A DNA stretch of 64,000 bases from Chondrilla cf. caribensis (lineage: Eukaryota > Porifera > Demospongiae > Chondrillida > Chondrillidae). Below the pieces are notes generated by a model. The model was not told the DNA's origin and made no database searches. It saw nothing but the letters and a program-made list of their open reading frames with translations. The stretch spans positions 1,804,247 to 1,868,246 of the forward strand of contig OZ026554.1 in assembly GCA_964020155.1 (NCBI GenBank). The letters are read 5' to 3'. Both the position numbers and the translations under genes were made by a program. Shown piece after piece: positions 47,101-58,052 of this stretch. The first letter of the stretch is position 1. Every line of letters begins with the position of its first letter.

Positions 47101-47539
47101 CAAAATGTCTAAACTTTGGTCTTCTTGTAATTTCATTTGTTTATTGACTATAGGCCTGGTATTTCCAATTTATGAGGTCCAAAGAATCTCATTTTGCACA
47201 AGACTGCATGGGGTGCATAGTGCCTTCTGGTCTTAATTGTACAATGTCAGATGTATTACTCTTGTAAATGGGTGATAACTGCTACATACATAACACTGTG
47301 ACAGCAGTTTCAAACCATATAATAGGGCATTAAAACAAATCACTTATTAATTGTCACAAGCATACAAACAGATACAGGTAATCTGGATATACCTTTAATT
47401 CAATTCCATCATTCTGAGGCTAAGACTAGGAGGCTTTCAGTTTTGTTTGGAGACTGCAAATGGCTACTGCAGTCAGTTGGCTCTGGTGAAATATGAACAG
47501 GGATGGAGACCGCTTTATTGCTTGGATAACAATTTTAGG

Positions 47540-47870
47540 CAAATTCACAGCTAGTCCGTGAATCGAAATGTCTTTCGAATGCCCAAACGCAGTCTAAACC
47601 CTCATAATAACATATAATGCATATAATATATTGACTCCCCTCTCCATATTTTTTCCAACTAAGTATACATGCAATAAAATCTGCTAATGAAATAGTCGTG
47701 GAATGATATTTGAATCTAACACTCAAAAGAGATCCATGCATTGTTCAAGCCTCACCTATATCTTTCACAGTGCTGAGAAAATACTAGTTTTCCACTACTT
47801 CCACAGTGTGTACGACACGTTCGGCAGAGTGGCACTCGAACAGTCCCTTACTCAGTACTAATAGACTAGA
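47540..47870 (-). promoter_or_regulatory. Unit-3 5' exon and promoter block
   Basis: Close copy of 28590-28930, with a 5' exon ending at 47756 (GTGAGG donor). It now stands upstream of a gene relic. Confidence 0.45.
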
Positions 47871-47878
47871 CGGCGGTT

Positions 47879-48502
47879 ATGTCAATCGATGGTGACCCGG
47901 TGTCACGGCTGTTTAGAGGCGCCGGGAAACTTAGTTGCCAAATCCTTTGGAATGGGAATTATGAATTGGAAACTTCGGACGAACGAAAATTTGCAGTACT
48001 ACATTTCAAAGGCTATTATATAGCTCGTTCTCGTCCACCTGATGTTTTAAAGGTTGAAGAGCAATGGTAAGTAAAATTTCGACATTTGAGTGATAAAATG
48101 GACTGCTTGTGTACGCCGTTACCGAAAACACTTTCAATAAATAGACTTTTGAAGGCTCTTCCATCTTCCTCCGGATTTTCCTTGCATATTGGCATAGGCC
48201 ACTTTGTAGGGCATGCTTCGAGCATCATTTTGGTATATAACGCACTCGTGAGCGTTTTTTTTGAATGGCAATCCAGTCGATAAAAACTTGACAATGGAAA
48301 TTAACATTATGTCACAGTGTAATATATAGTGCGATATTTCCATTAGATATAACTCAATGCTGTGTACATACTGTAATATTATGCCTATGTATATGTATGT
48401 TATGCAATGCCATGTAATATAATACTAACTCTTGAAATCTTTCCTAAAAATTTTTCTCCATTTCATTGTAGGGACGTGTTTGTACTTGGGACTACTTTGT
48501 AG
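47879..48502 (+). CDS. Small two-exon protein candidate divergent from the kinase promoter
   Basis: ATG at 47879 opens a frame to a GTAAGT donor after 48066. It joins an exon at 48472 (acceptor CATTGTAG) to give 72 residues ending KVEEQWDVFVLGTTL. The total length is in frame. Units 1 and 2 keep the splice sites but not the frame, and the first exon contains a CACGGCTGTTT motif like the ends of the transposon at 58053. It may therefore be a non-coding or transposon-derived exon. Confidence 0.3.
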
Positions 48503-48627
48503 TAAATGCACGGAGAAATAGAAAGTATGTCTGGTTTGGTGTATGCATGGAATGTGTCATGGATTGAGAAAAGTTTATTCTTAATTCTTACAGTATTTGT
48601 GAAACACTCATTATAAGAATGGGACAG

Positions 48628-48739
48628 TCATTCTAATAGGTTGTTAAATGCCTTTTGAAAATCAGTGATCACCAATACTGGTAGTCACCACACAGCACAA
48701 AAGAGCCACTTGTAGAAAGAGCTGAATGCTTGGATTCAT
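48628..48739 (-). pseudogene. Truncated signal-peptide exon, unit-3 copy
   Basis: Same stub as 29685, with a further 2-base deletion near 48670 that breaks the frame. Confidence 0.5.
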
Positions 48740-49004
48740 AACTGTAGCTTCAGTCACTACTCTCAGTGGTGGTTTGTGGTAACCCAACAGAGCAGTCTGT
48801 TTTGAAAACAGGTCCACTTCTAATGATATTCATAGTGTATTTCTAGGTCAACTTAATGTGCAGCCATGTCTTGGGTACTTTCCATTGATATCCACAGAGA
48901 ATTCGAATGTGAATTGATATGGGAATCCCATATCCCCACACCACATGAATGTTATTATTATTATTATTATAGTAGCAATGCTGCCTTGATCTAAACAAGT
49001 GGAT

Positions 49005-49005
<1 letters not shown>

Positions 49006-49057
<52 letters not shown>
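49006..49057. repeat. (GT)n microsatellite
   Basis: Pure GT run. Confidence 0.95.
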
Positions 49058-49062
<5 letters not shown>

Positions 49063-49389
49063 ATAGTGTTAGTACACTTGGTGTGTATAATGTCGTAGTA
49101 TCTTGTTTTATAAGACAGTATGTACAATATGTCACAATAGCATCTGAATAGGTCACTAATCATCTTAAATTCTATACTGTCCATACTAATCATAGAACAC
49201 ATGCAAACACAATGCACATTACCACCTTTATGCCTTTATTGAATTGCATGTTGTTGCATGATGTCGCTATGGTTATTGTTATAATAATATGCAACACCTA
49301 CCGTAATGTTGCAGCAGTGGGTACCTGTAGGTCTTCCCATAATGTAATTTGCCAATTAGTATAGGTTTCACTGAATCCTTAAAAAGCAT

Positions 49390-49570
49390 TCACTAGTGTA
49401 TCTTCAACATCTAGTATTCCTGGATGACTAGAAGTTCCTTGTAGTCCTAGTAGATCCACTATCTCCGACATTTGGTTGTTCCTTGTCAAGAGGAGAAGGT
49501 CCTTGTGGTTCTTGTGACCCTTTTACCACATCTTTTGATTTCCAGGATGTCCATGTAACCTCTATAATAT
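49390..49570 (-). pseudogene. Degenerate Gly/Pro-rich relic, unit 3
   Basis: Unit-3 counterpart of 30440-30680. Confidence 0.3.
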
Positions 49571-49778
49571 TCATGTACATATTGCAGTATCTGCATCTAT
49601 GCACTCGTCAGGGTAGCATCAGTAGTTGATTTGTGCATTTTGATAATGTTATTTTATGTTTTGGCAGCGCTAAGAACTAAACCCTTGTTTCAATTCCTTT
49701 CAGTAGGATTGAATGGCACAATATTAAGGAATCACACTGTCAGTTGAAATGGGATCACCTCGTAAGGACAAAACGCTA

Positions 49779-49779
<1 letters not shown>

Positions 49780-49839
<60 letters not shown>

Positions 49840-49846
49840 TGTGTGT
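49780..49846. repeat. (GT)n microsatellite
   Basis: GT run downstream of the longest collagen-like gene. Confidence 0.95.
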
Positions 49847-50174
49847 TCAAGCAGATATGTATGTTAAGATAGTTTGTATACACATCATTATATATATGCA
49901 TGAAATTTTGCATTGAACAGAACCAGATGGTGGATTATATGTATACAGTCTACGTATATCGTGTTGTTGCCATGCCTGTTATATCAATCAATGAATCTAA
50001 TGTCAATCTGGTATGTGCAACTAAGTGATATTATATTTGATATGAAAAGTTTGAAATAGCTCAATAGCCAATCAATTAAGGCAAAACAAATACCTGAAAA
50101 CAAGCCCTATATAAGTAAAGGTGAACCTACAGCACTGAATCAGAATTTCACGACATAATTCAGAACATGTTGTA

Positions 50175-52594
50175 CTATCCTTGGCCTGGGGGTCCTTGGG
50201 GTGCTTGGGGTCCTTGGGGTCCTATGTCTCCTTTTAGTCCTCGTAGTCCTTGGGGTCCTTGGGCTCCTATGTCTCCTTTTAGTCCTTTGGGTCCTTGGGG
50301 TCCTATGTCTCCTTTAAGTCCTCGTAGTCCTTGGGGTCCTTGGGCTCCTATTTCTCCTTTTAGTCCTTGGGGTCCTTTGGGTCCTTTGGGTCCTGGGGGT
50401 CCTTTGTCTCCTGGTGGTCCTGGTGTTCCTGGGTGTCCTATCTCTCCTTTTGGTCCTGGATCCCCCTTTTCACCATCTGTTCCATTACGTCCTGGCACCC
50501 CTTTGTCTCCTTTCATTCCATGTTCACCTTTCTGTCCAGCATTTCCTGGTGGTCCCATTTCTCCACTTTCACCCTTCATTCCTGGTTTTCCACTAGTACC
50601 GTTTGTTCCATTAAGTCCTGGCAGTCCTGTACTTCCTTTCGGTCCTAGTTTACCTCTCTGTCCTTTTTCTCCACGCTCACCTTTTGTTCCATTAAGACCT
50701 TGTGGTCCTGGTGGTCCTATCTCTCCTTGTGACCCTTGGGGTCCTTGGGGTCCTATGTCTCCTTTTAGTCCTCGTTGTCCTTGGGGTCCTTGGGGTCCTG
50801 GGGATCCTTGGACTTCGGGTCCTTGGGGTCCTATGTCTCCTTTTAGTCCTTTGTCTCCTGATGGTCCTTGGATTCCTTTGTCTCCTTGTGGTCCTTGTAG
50901 TCCTATCTCTCCTTTATCCCCCTTTTCACCATCTGTTCCATTACGTGCTGGCACTCCATGTTCACCATTTGTTCCAGGTTGTCCTTTTGGCCCAGGCTCT
51001 CCATTTTCACCCTTCATTCCTGGTTTTCCACTAATACCGTTTGTTCCATTAAGTCCTGGCAGTCCTGTACTTCCTTTCGGTCCTAGTTTACCTCTCCGTC
51101 CCTTTTCTCCACGCTCACCTTTTGTTCCATTAAGACCTTGTGGTCCTGGTGGTCCTATCTCTCCTTGTGACCCTTGATCCCCCTTTCCACCATCTGTTCC
51201 ATTACGTCCTGGCACCCCTTTGTCTCCTTTTTGTCCTGGTTCACCTTTCCGTCCAACATTTCCTGCTGGTCCCATTCCTCCACTTTCACCCTTTGTTCCA
51301 TTAAGTCCAGCTGGTCCTCGGGGTCCTTTGTCTCCATTACGTCCTGGCAGTCCAGGATCTCCCTTCTCACCCTTTGTTCCATTAACCCCATCTGGTCCCG
51401 GAGTTCCTCTATTCCCTTTTTCTCCAGGTGGACAATTGCAAACATTTTGTCGTCTAGTTCTTTCCAGGAGCTTATCTGTTTGAAAGACAATGAGTTTAAT
51501 ATGTAATCCAATTTAGCAATGTGCTTATATATGGATTAGCACATACAGTTTACTATATATTCAATGTAGAATAAGAGTTTGTGCATATATATGTCCCTGA
51601 GACAACAGAGAGAGTTTCTCCTGCATGTTATCATGAGTTCATCTCTAGGTATAGTGTTATATATCTGTTGTACTACGAAATTCAGACATAGTTAGAAAGA
51701 GGTTTGTCTGATCTGTATATGTATATGTATGAGTGTCAATTAGAATAGTTTGTGTCAGTATGCAGGCACAAAGGACAGGAAGTCAGGTTTCCATTTGGAA
51801 TCCAAAACGGAAAGGCCTATAATAGTGCATTTTAGTCGCTGACCGTGGCCGAATTCCCTACTTCCTCAATCAGCCGAATATGTTGACTGTTCACGCCAGA
51901 ATACGAAAATATTATGTGTTAGGAGACATGTATAGGGGCATGCAGTGCTGTTTTCGTTCTCATCCAGCAGAAATGAAAAAAAATAAAACCGCCCGGGGGG
52001 AATTTCTACTATTCGCGGTCGAATTTACTACTGACGTGTAAACGCTGAGAATAAAGAATTGGACTAAACTTGAATTGGAGCGCAAAAGCTTCACCGAACG
52101 TATATTTTCAGCTAAGGTCCTTTAAAAAATGGCACCCAGTTGCAAGGAATTCGAGTGGAGGGGGCGACACTCTCACGAGTTTCTTAACTCGATCGAATTA
52201 CTTGTTCAATGCTCATCCCAAGTAATTTATCCCCGTACATCCAATTTTTTAATTCATTTCTCGGTCGATGCAATCGTCGAATTACCTATTCGGTGTTTGA
52301 TCGTGTAGTTTCTTACGGGTCCGGTAACGCCGTTTGGTGATTGGAGGATTGAAGAATACGGAATGCAGGTACTATTTGACCCTCGACAAATTCACCTATC
52401 GCTTCAAGTGGTTCCAGTCTCTTCTCCAAATGGTCTATCTTCTGGTGAAGTGACTTGATTTCTTCTTGTGACTCCTTTACTTTGTTTTCAAGTTCTGAAA
52501 ATGCCTTTTGTAAATCAGTGATCCCCCCCAAACTGGTAGTCACCACACAGCACAAAAGAGCCACTTGTAGAAAGACCTGAATGCTTGGATTCAT
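50175..52594 (-). CDS. Secreted collagen-like protein, longer form
   Basis: Two exons (52594-52396 and 51475-50175) join in phase 1 to give 499 residues. [20 protein letters not shown] is a signal peptide. The coiled coil ([31 protein letters not shown]) leads across the splice into [20 protein letters not shown]. The Gly-X-Y rod then runs to the end (PPGQG stop) with few irregularities (for example GPEVQGSPG and HGVPARNG). The rod contains internal duplications: the block [19 protein letters not shown]...[10 protein letters not shown] occurs twice, which explains its extra length over the unit-2 copy. No membrane anchor after the signal and no C-terminal domain are seen. High-scoring Pro-rich frames on the opposite strand are mirror images of the repeat. 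Confidence 0.88.
52045..52205 (+). repeat. Dispersed repeat family R1, copy 6
   Basis: In the collagen-like gene's intron, nearly identical to copy 3. Confidence 0.6.
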
Positions 52595-52899
52595 AACTGT
52601 AGCTTCAGTCACTACCCTCATGATCAGTGGTGGTTTGTGGTAACCCAACAGAGCAGTCTGTTTTGAAAACAGGTCCACTTCTAATGATATTCATAGTACA
52701 TTTCTAGGTATGCTTAATGTATATGTGTGTTTCGGGTACTTTCCATTGATATCCACAAAGAATGTGAATTGATATGGGAATCCCATACTCCACACCACAT
52801 GAATGTGGAATCATTATTATAGTAAATTAAATGCTGTTCTGATGTAAACAAGTAAATTCATGTGTGTGTGGGGCTAAGCGTTTTGGTGTTATATTGTGC

Positions 52900-52942
<43 letters not shown>

Positions 52943-52975
52943 TGCGTGCGTGCGTGCATGCGTGTGTGTGCGTAT
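52900..52975. repeat. (GT)n/(GC-GT) microsatellite
   Basis: GT run grading into GCGTGCGTGCGTGCATGC. Confidence 0.95.
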
Positions 52976-53095
52976 GTGTTAGTACACGTGGGGGTGTATA
53001 ATGTCATTGTATCATGTTTTATAGTTTTAGTATGGCTGTTGTTGTTTTGCAATGTCCACAATAGTGGGTACCTTTAGGTCTTCCCATAATGTAAT

Positions 53096-53341
53096 TTACC
53101 AATTTGTAGGTTTCACTAAACCCTTAAAAACAGTCACTAGTGTATCTTCAGTATCTAGTATTCCTGGATGACTAGAAGTTCCTTGTTGTTCTAGTAGATC
53201 CGACATTTCCTTGTTCCTTGTCAAGACGAGAGGTCCTTGTGGTCCTCGTACCCTTTCACCACATCTTTTGATTTCCAGGATGTCCTTGTAACCTCTGTAA
53301 TTTTCATGTACATATTGCAGTATTATCTGCATCTGTTGCAT
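53096..53341 (-). other. Relic or 5' exon upstream of the long collagen-like gene
   Basis: Open minus frame of 81 residues (starts MQQMQIILQYVHENYRGYKD, later RGPQGP and QQGTSSHPGI). It matches the interrupted relics at 30440, 39730 and 49390. It is open only in this copy; coding status is uncertain. Confidence 0.3.
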
Positions 53342-53480
53342 TCATCAGGGTATCATCAGTAGTTGATTTGTGCATTATGATAATGTTATTTCATGTTTCA
53401 GCAGTGCTAAGAACCAAACCCTTGTTTCAATTCCTTTTAGTAGGGTTGAACAGCACAATATTAAGGATTCACACTGTCAG

Positions 53481-54338
53481 TTGCGCTACTTCTCAACATC
53501 TCCACAATCTCTTGATCATGAAGGCCCTTAATTGCATCTACTCCCATATCCTGCCACTCAAAATCCCTCATATATTTTGCCATGTTTTTAATCCATACCC
53601 TTTGCCACATTTCACAGCCTCTCTTGCCACCTTCCTTAACAGCCTCCCTTCATACACCTCACTAGTCAGAATCTTCATCCAGAATCTCATGCAGTGCATC
53701 TTGGCCTCCCATACAACTGGCAGTGACTTCATTTCCCACAACAGTGACGCCTTTGGATGTGGTATGCCCACTCCAAAGAACATCCTGAAATCCCGCAGCT
53801 GTACTTGTTCAATAGATTCTACATTTCAGCAACAGCCCCATACCTCTGCCCCATACAACATGCTTGACTTCACTAGTGACTCCATTAGCTTTCTAAAAAT
53901 CCCAATTGCCACATCTCTAATCTCCGACCAACATCTCAGTAGACACGCCCCCGGAGCCCTTCCCCCAGCCTCTGCCTTATCCTCCACCATCTCTTTCAAG
54001 TCCATATTATGTTCATCTACAACACATCCTAAGTATTTATACGATGAGACCATTAGGATTGCCTCGCCATCCACCTCGTACTTCACCTCACATCTAGCTA
54101 CGTTCTTCTTACGGATGTGCATGATCCCACACTTGTCTACATTGATCTTCACTCCCCACTCCTTACACCATTCAACCAACACATCTAAACTTTTCTTTAT
54201 CCCAGATTCATCTGGAGCCAACAAGCATGTGTTGTCTGCAAATGGTAGACCAGGAACCTTCTCCTCACCACACTCTACCCCACACTTCTCTTCCTGCAGT
54301 CTCTTTGTAGCACCATAAATGTAGAGAGAGAAGAGCAA
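53481..54338 (-). mobile_element. LINE reverse transcriptase fragment with mutated active site
   Basis: Minus frame covers the palm: LFSLYIYGATKRL, then GLPFADNTCLLA, where LINE RTs have [YF]ADD, then LVEWCKEWGVKIN, CGIMHIRKKN, YKYLGCVV and SSMLYGAEVWGCC. After a frameshift near 53826 it continues as FFGVGIPHPKASLLWEMKSL and FWMKILTSEVY. The second catalytic Asp is Asn, so this copy would be inactive. It sits between the Cys-rich and collagen-like genes and interrupts the sequence CACTGTCAGTTG seen intact in units 2-3. Confidence 0.88.
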
Positions 54339-54599
54339 TGGCGACAGTGTTCAGTGGATCTTGATCTTGATTCCTGACTGTACTTCTGTATATGTACGTA
54401 CATATGTATGACCACACACATGGCTATGTAACGTTGGTAAGAGTGTGTATGTGACTGTGCATGACTCATACAAGTGTGTATATGAGAACTTGCACATACA
54501 TACAGGATTCTGTCATAGACGGTCGTCAATGGTTGGCTCAACCTGTGTCAGTGCAGTCAGACTAGTGCTAGTCCTCACCCATGATTACACATTCAAAAT

Positions 54600-55740
54600 A
54601 TGTTTATGTGGTTGGTCATTGACTTGGCTGTGTTGGTTTGCCTGTCACAAGTAAAGAGAGCTCTATTCCCTCCAGTCCCCACCCTGATGTGCACATGCAT
54701 CCCAGACAACTGCCAAGTAGCATTTCAATGTAGACATCAACCTAGTTGTAAATATCTCCTCTGTAGTCTGTATTCAGTTGATCTTACATGACTGCTGTTT
54801 GCAAATTATTCTTACGTACATGTACAATATGTATATGCTGCACACCATCTGTGAATGTCTAATGTACTTTTCTGTTTTGTGTTCTGTAGTCTGTCCTTTT
54901 TTACAGTGTGTCCCTGTCCAGTCCACCACTAACAACTATGTGGTCCGCAACACCAGCCTGTCACATTGCTCAACAGACATGTCCCACTGGCTATATTGGT
55001 AAGAGTGTGTACTTATGTGACTACAAGATTCATGACTGTAATGTATATGTACACACATATGACCACACACATGGCTATGTTGGTACGTTTGTGTATGTGA
55101 CTGTACAGGATGCATGCAGATATGTGCATTTTGGCTTGCACATACATACAGGATTCTGTCACAGACGGTCACCAATGGTTGGCTCAACCTGTGTCAGTGC
55201 AGTCAGACTAGTCACTGTCTCTGGATATCAACTAAACAGTGAAATGTATTGGTCATAGGTCTAAGATTGAGTACTTTTCCTAATTCTACCTTTGAAATTC
55301 CCTGTACCTTCTCAAAACAGTCCAGAGAGAAACTAGCAGTATGTCGGGGGGCAGTGTTCAGGGCTATCTCTACTCCCTATTTTGAGGAAAGGTAAAAAAT
55401 GGATTTGTAAAATTAGTTGTAGTACTAAGGTCGGCAGTAACCTCAGCTCTAACAGAGAATGTTAGGGTACTGTATGATGTAGTGTGTGAATCTGAATGGT
55501 GCAGTTGGAGATTGTACATGTGAAATAGAGTGTGCTGGTCCCCCTCACAATACCCTGTACAGCACCCTGTTGCATGCATTCCGGCATAGCTACATAGTCT
55601 TGACTTGTAACAGTCTATGATCTACCAATATTTGGTGTGATGTCATTCCTTTCTTCTCTCTCCTTTCAGATTGAGCAATTATCAGAGATTGTTCAATGGC
55701 TGTTACGTATATCAGATTATAATACATGCAGGTCCTATAT
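54600..55740 (+). CDS. Putative secreted Cys-rich protein gene, unit-4 copy
   Basis: First exon MFMWLVIDLAVLVCLSQVKRA (signal peptide), then LMCTCIPDNCQVAFQCRH and SCKYLLCSLYS. This is the best-preserved Cys pattern of the four copies. The second exon region at about 54891-55000 has a GTTCTGTAG acceptor but one extra T in its T run. The following 116-residue frame contains CDYKIHDCNVYVHTYD and GYVGTFVYVTV, partly repeated from upstream. The terminal exon (about 55669-55735) encodes LSNYQRLFNGCYVYQII. Exon structure is only partly resolved and the family is unknown. Confidence 0.4.
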
Positions 55741-56019
55741 ACAGTATATTGCTAATGTTCTTAATTATCTTTATAAATAGACAGTACAATTATTACAATT
55801 ACATGTATTGTATTATGTATACTGTATACAATAAGATCATGATCATGCATGCAGTGCATCAGACTGAATCATGCATGATATGCTGTATTATTATTATTAT
55901 TATAATAATCTGTACAACCTGCATATTATTATACATATTATATAAACTGTAAACCAAACTTGATACAATTGCAAGTATACATAATATATTAAACTAATAA
56001 TTATTAAATACTACTATTA

Positions 56020-56238
56020 TAATATATATGAGTAACAATTATTCATGATCAATTTTGCATTGTATATATAACGATATTTTGCGAAACTTCAATGTATGTG
56101 AGGTATAGGTCCGCCATTTTGTTTCCGCGTCATCCCTACATATAGAGTGCTATTGCACCCTATGATAATATTGCAAACGATAAAACAAATTATGTGTATA
56201 ATATTATAATTATACAGTGATATAACAGTTAATATTAA
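56020..56238. repeat. Tandem duplicated segment S, copy 1
   Basis: Repeated at 57925-58052 plus 59379-59475. Copy 1 keeps the uninterrupted CATCCCTACATATAGAGTGC, which serves as the empty site for the transposon in copy 2. Copy 1 itself is cut by the element starting at 56239. Confidence 0.85.
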
Positions 56239-57904
56239 TAGCGATTCCAACGATATTGTAACTAATATAAAATAATACCTAACTCCTAATTTATATTGTT
56301 TTAATGTACGACGAGTGGTCACGATATTTCCAAGGGAGAAAAGACGAACGAATATATTTATCTCTTGGTACGATTTTAAGTGAAGACCTGAGCTTACTAT
56401 CAAGATAGGTTTAATCTTATTTTCTTTTTTCTGGTTTCCATTATCGGTGAAATTAGCGTACATCGTAACCAATAGTTGGTCTCTTTGCAGTATTGTGCGC
56501 GAACTGCTGCACATTCAACTTCTAAACTGCTATCATCCGTTTCCGTCATAGTTGGACTTTGTTCAACCGTCGTATTCGAATTCTTTCAATTCGACCTTCG
56601 GCATTGGAAATCAAGGATTTTGATTTCGTTATATGTACATGATATAAACCCATGGTGCAGCTTATACTTATGCTATGTCATCTAGGCACTGCATACACTA
56701 CATATTTTGTGTTCACAATAATGCTTGCCGGTTTCTTCAGGTTGATTTTGAAATTGATCGATTCGATCTCATACGCGATTTACGATTTTTTATTACCGAG
56801 CGTTAGCGAGGTAATTGTTTCCGTTCGTTTGGGGAGTCCGATCGAGCAGCCCACGCACATAATTGCGGTGGCCGCCAATATTGTGTGATTTAGGTCACTT
56901 TTTGGTTTCTTTGAACGCAAATCGTTCGTCGAACGAATCGATCAGTATTAAGTCGTCCCACCGATGGTAATGGGGCACGGTCGCAGCATATATTGAAATG
57001 GCAAACTTGGACAAAGGTTGCCTGTGGTTCACACACGATCCGTTAAAAGAGCACTTACTTTTCGATTCCTCCCGTCGACAAATTTCGGACTGCATCACTA
57101 CTAAGTACCTTAAAACAATTCGAATAACAATTGTCAACTTTTTTGCACAACGATTTTTCGATTTCCTTCGCCGAAGAGCAGGGTTCGCCAATCCGTCGTT
57201 CGGGACACCAAATGGTCGGCCATCATGACGTCCATTTGGTGTCCCGAACGACGAATTGGCGAACCCTGCTCTTCGGCGATGGAAATCGAAAAATCGTTGT
57301 GCAAAAAAGTTGACAATTGTTATTTGAATTGTCTTAAGGTACCTGGTAGTGATGCAGACCGAAATTTGTCGACGGGAGGAATCGAAAAGTAAGTACTCTT
57401 TTAACGGATCTTGTGTGAACCACAGGCAACCTTTGTCCAAGTTTGCCATTTCAACATATGCTGCGACCGTGCCCCATTACCGTCGGTGGGACGACTTAGT
57501 GCTGATCGATTCGTTCGACGAACCATTTGCGTTCAAAGAAACCAAAAAGTGACCTAAATCCAACAATATTGGCGGCCACCGCAATTAAGAGCGTGGGCTG
57601 CTCGATCGGACTCCCCTAACGAACGGAAACAATTACCTCGCTAACGCTCGGTAATAATCATGCATATATTGCAGTATTAATTTTAGTATGGTGAGCCGCG
57701 TGACCACGAGTGGTTATTGCAATGAATATCATTAGCAGGTTAGACTCGTACCACTAATCGGTTGCCTTTCGAAGCCCATATCTTGGTTTCTACTGAACCG
57801 ATTTTCATCAAATAAAAACTATAGAATATCTTAAATATTCTAAAAGATGAAAATTAGAATAAAGATGCCTAAAGAAGGATTTTAATAATTTCTCTGGAAT
57901 CGCT
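56239..57904. mobile_element. hAT-like TIR element carrying a nested palindrome
   Basis: Ends are inverted AGCGATTCCA and TGGAATCGCT. The 8-bp AATATTAA is present on both sides (56231-56238 and 57905-57912). The uninterrupted target GTTAATATTAAATTTAAAAC is seen at about 59470. Eight-base target duplications are typical of hAT elements. No transposase is recognised in the 1.67 kb; over half is the palindrome at 56790-57657. Confidence 0.8.
56790..57657. mobile_element. Large near-perfect palindrome (foldback element)
   Basis: Arms of about 425 bp are reverse complements with few differences, around a short centre near 57224. The ends are TTATTACCGAGCGTTAGCGA and its reverse complement. Both strands therefore give the same frame starting MANLDKGCLWFT, which is a mirror artefact. 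Relatives: half copy at 27549-27815, single end at 4330, and diverged arms in P1-P3. Confidence 0.93.
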
Positions 57905-58052
57905 AATATTAAATTTAAAACACGTTTTATAATATATATGAGTAACAATTATTCATGATCAATTTTGCATTGTATATAATAACGATATTTTGCGAAACTT
58001 CAATGTATGTGAGGTATAGGTCCGCCATTTTGTTTCCGCGTCATCCCTACAT
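57905..58052. repeat. Tandem duplicated segment S, copy 2 (left part)
   Basis: Starts inside the 8-bp target duplication, crosses the tandem junction AAACACGTTTTATAATATAT, and repeats copy 1 up to CATCCCTACAT, where the next transposon is inserted. Confidence 0.8.

Larger units (their letters stand above)
44455..47410 (-). pseudogene. CAP-Gly/kinase gene copy lacking the kinase, unit 3
   Basis: Exon 2 is recognisable at 45505-45207 (CDGTLRKRRYFHCKGSYGIYL, DKSQTGRTFYKDNEVAVYSR) but has lost 7 bases near 45253, shifting the frame after RAKWAY. Exon 3 survives only in part (about 44710-44455) with several indels. At about 44455 it is fused to the sequence that normally lies downstream of the kinase stop, so CAP-Gly 3, the coiled coil and kinase are deleted. 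At about 47408 the end of exon 1 is fused to sequence from upstream of the 5' exon. It carries elements P2 and R1. Confidence 0.85.

Noticed and set aside
50167..51177. Long plus-strand Pro/Ser-rich reading frame (336 residues) opposite the collagen-like gene
   Set aside because: It is the reverse complement of Gly-X-Y codons; the minus frame has a splice acceptor, signal exon and stop that fit a collagen-like protein.
56895..57449. 184-residue minus-strand frame starting MANLDKGC
   Set aside because: It crosses the centre of a palindrome, and the same peptide appears on the plus strand; non-coding repeat.
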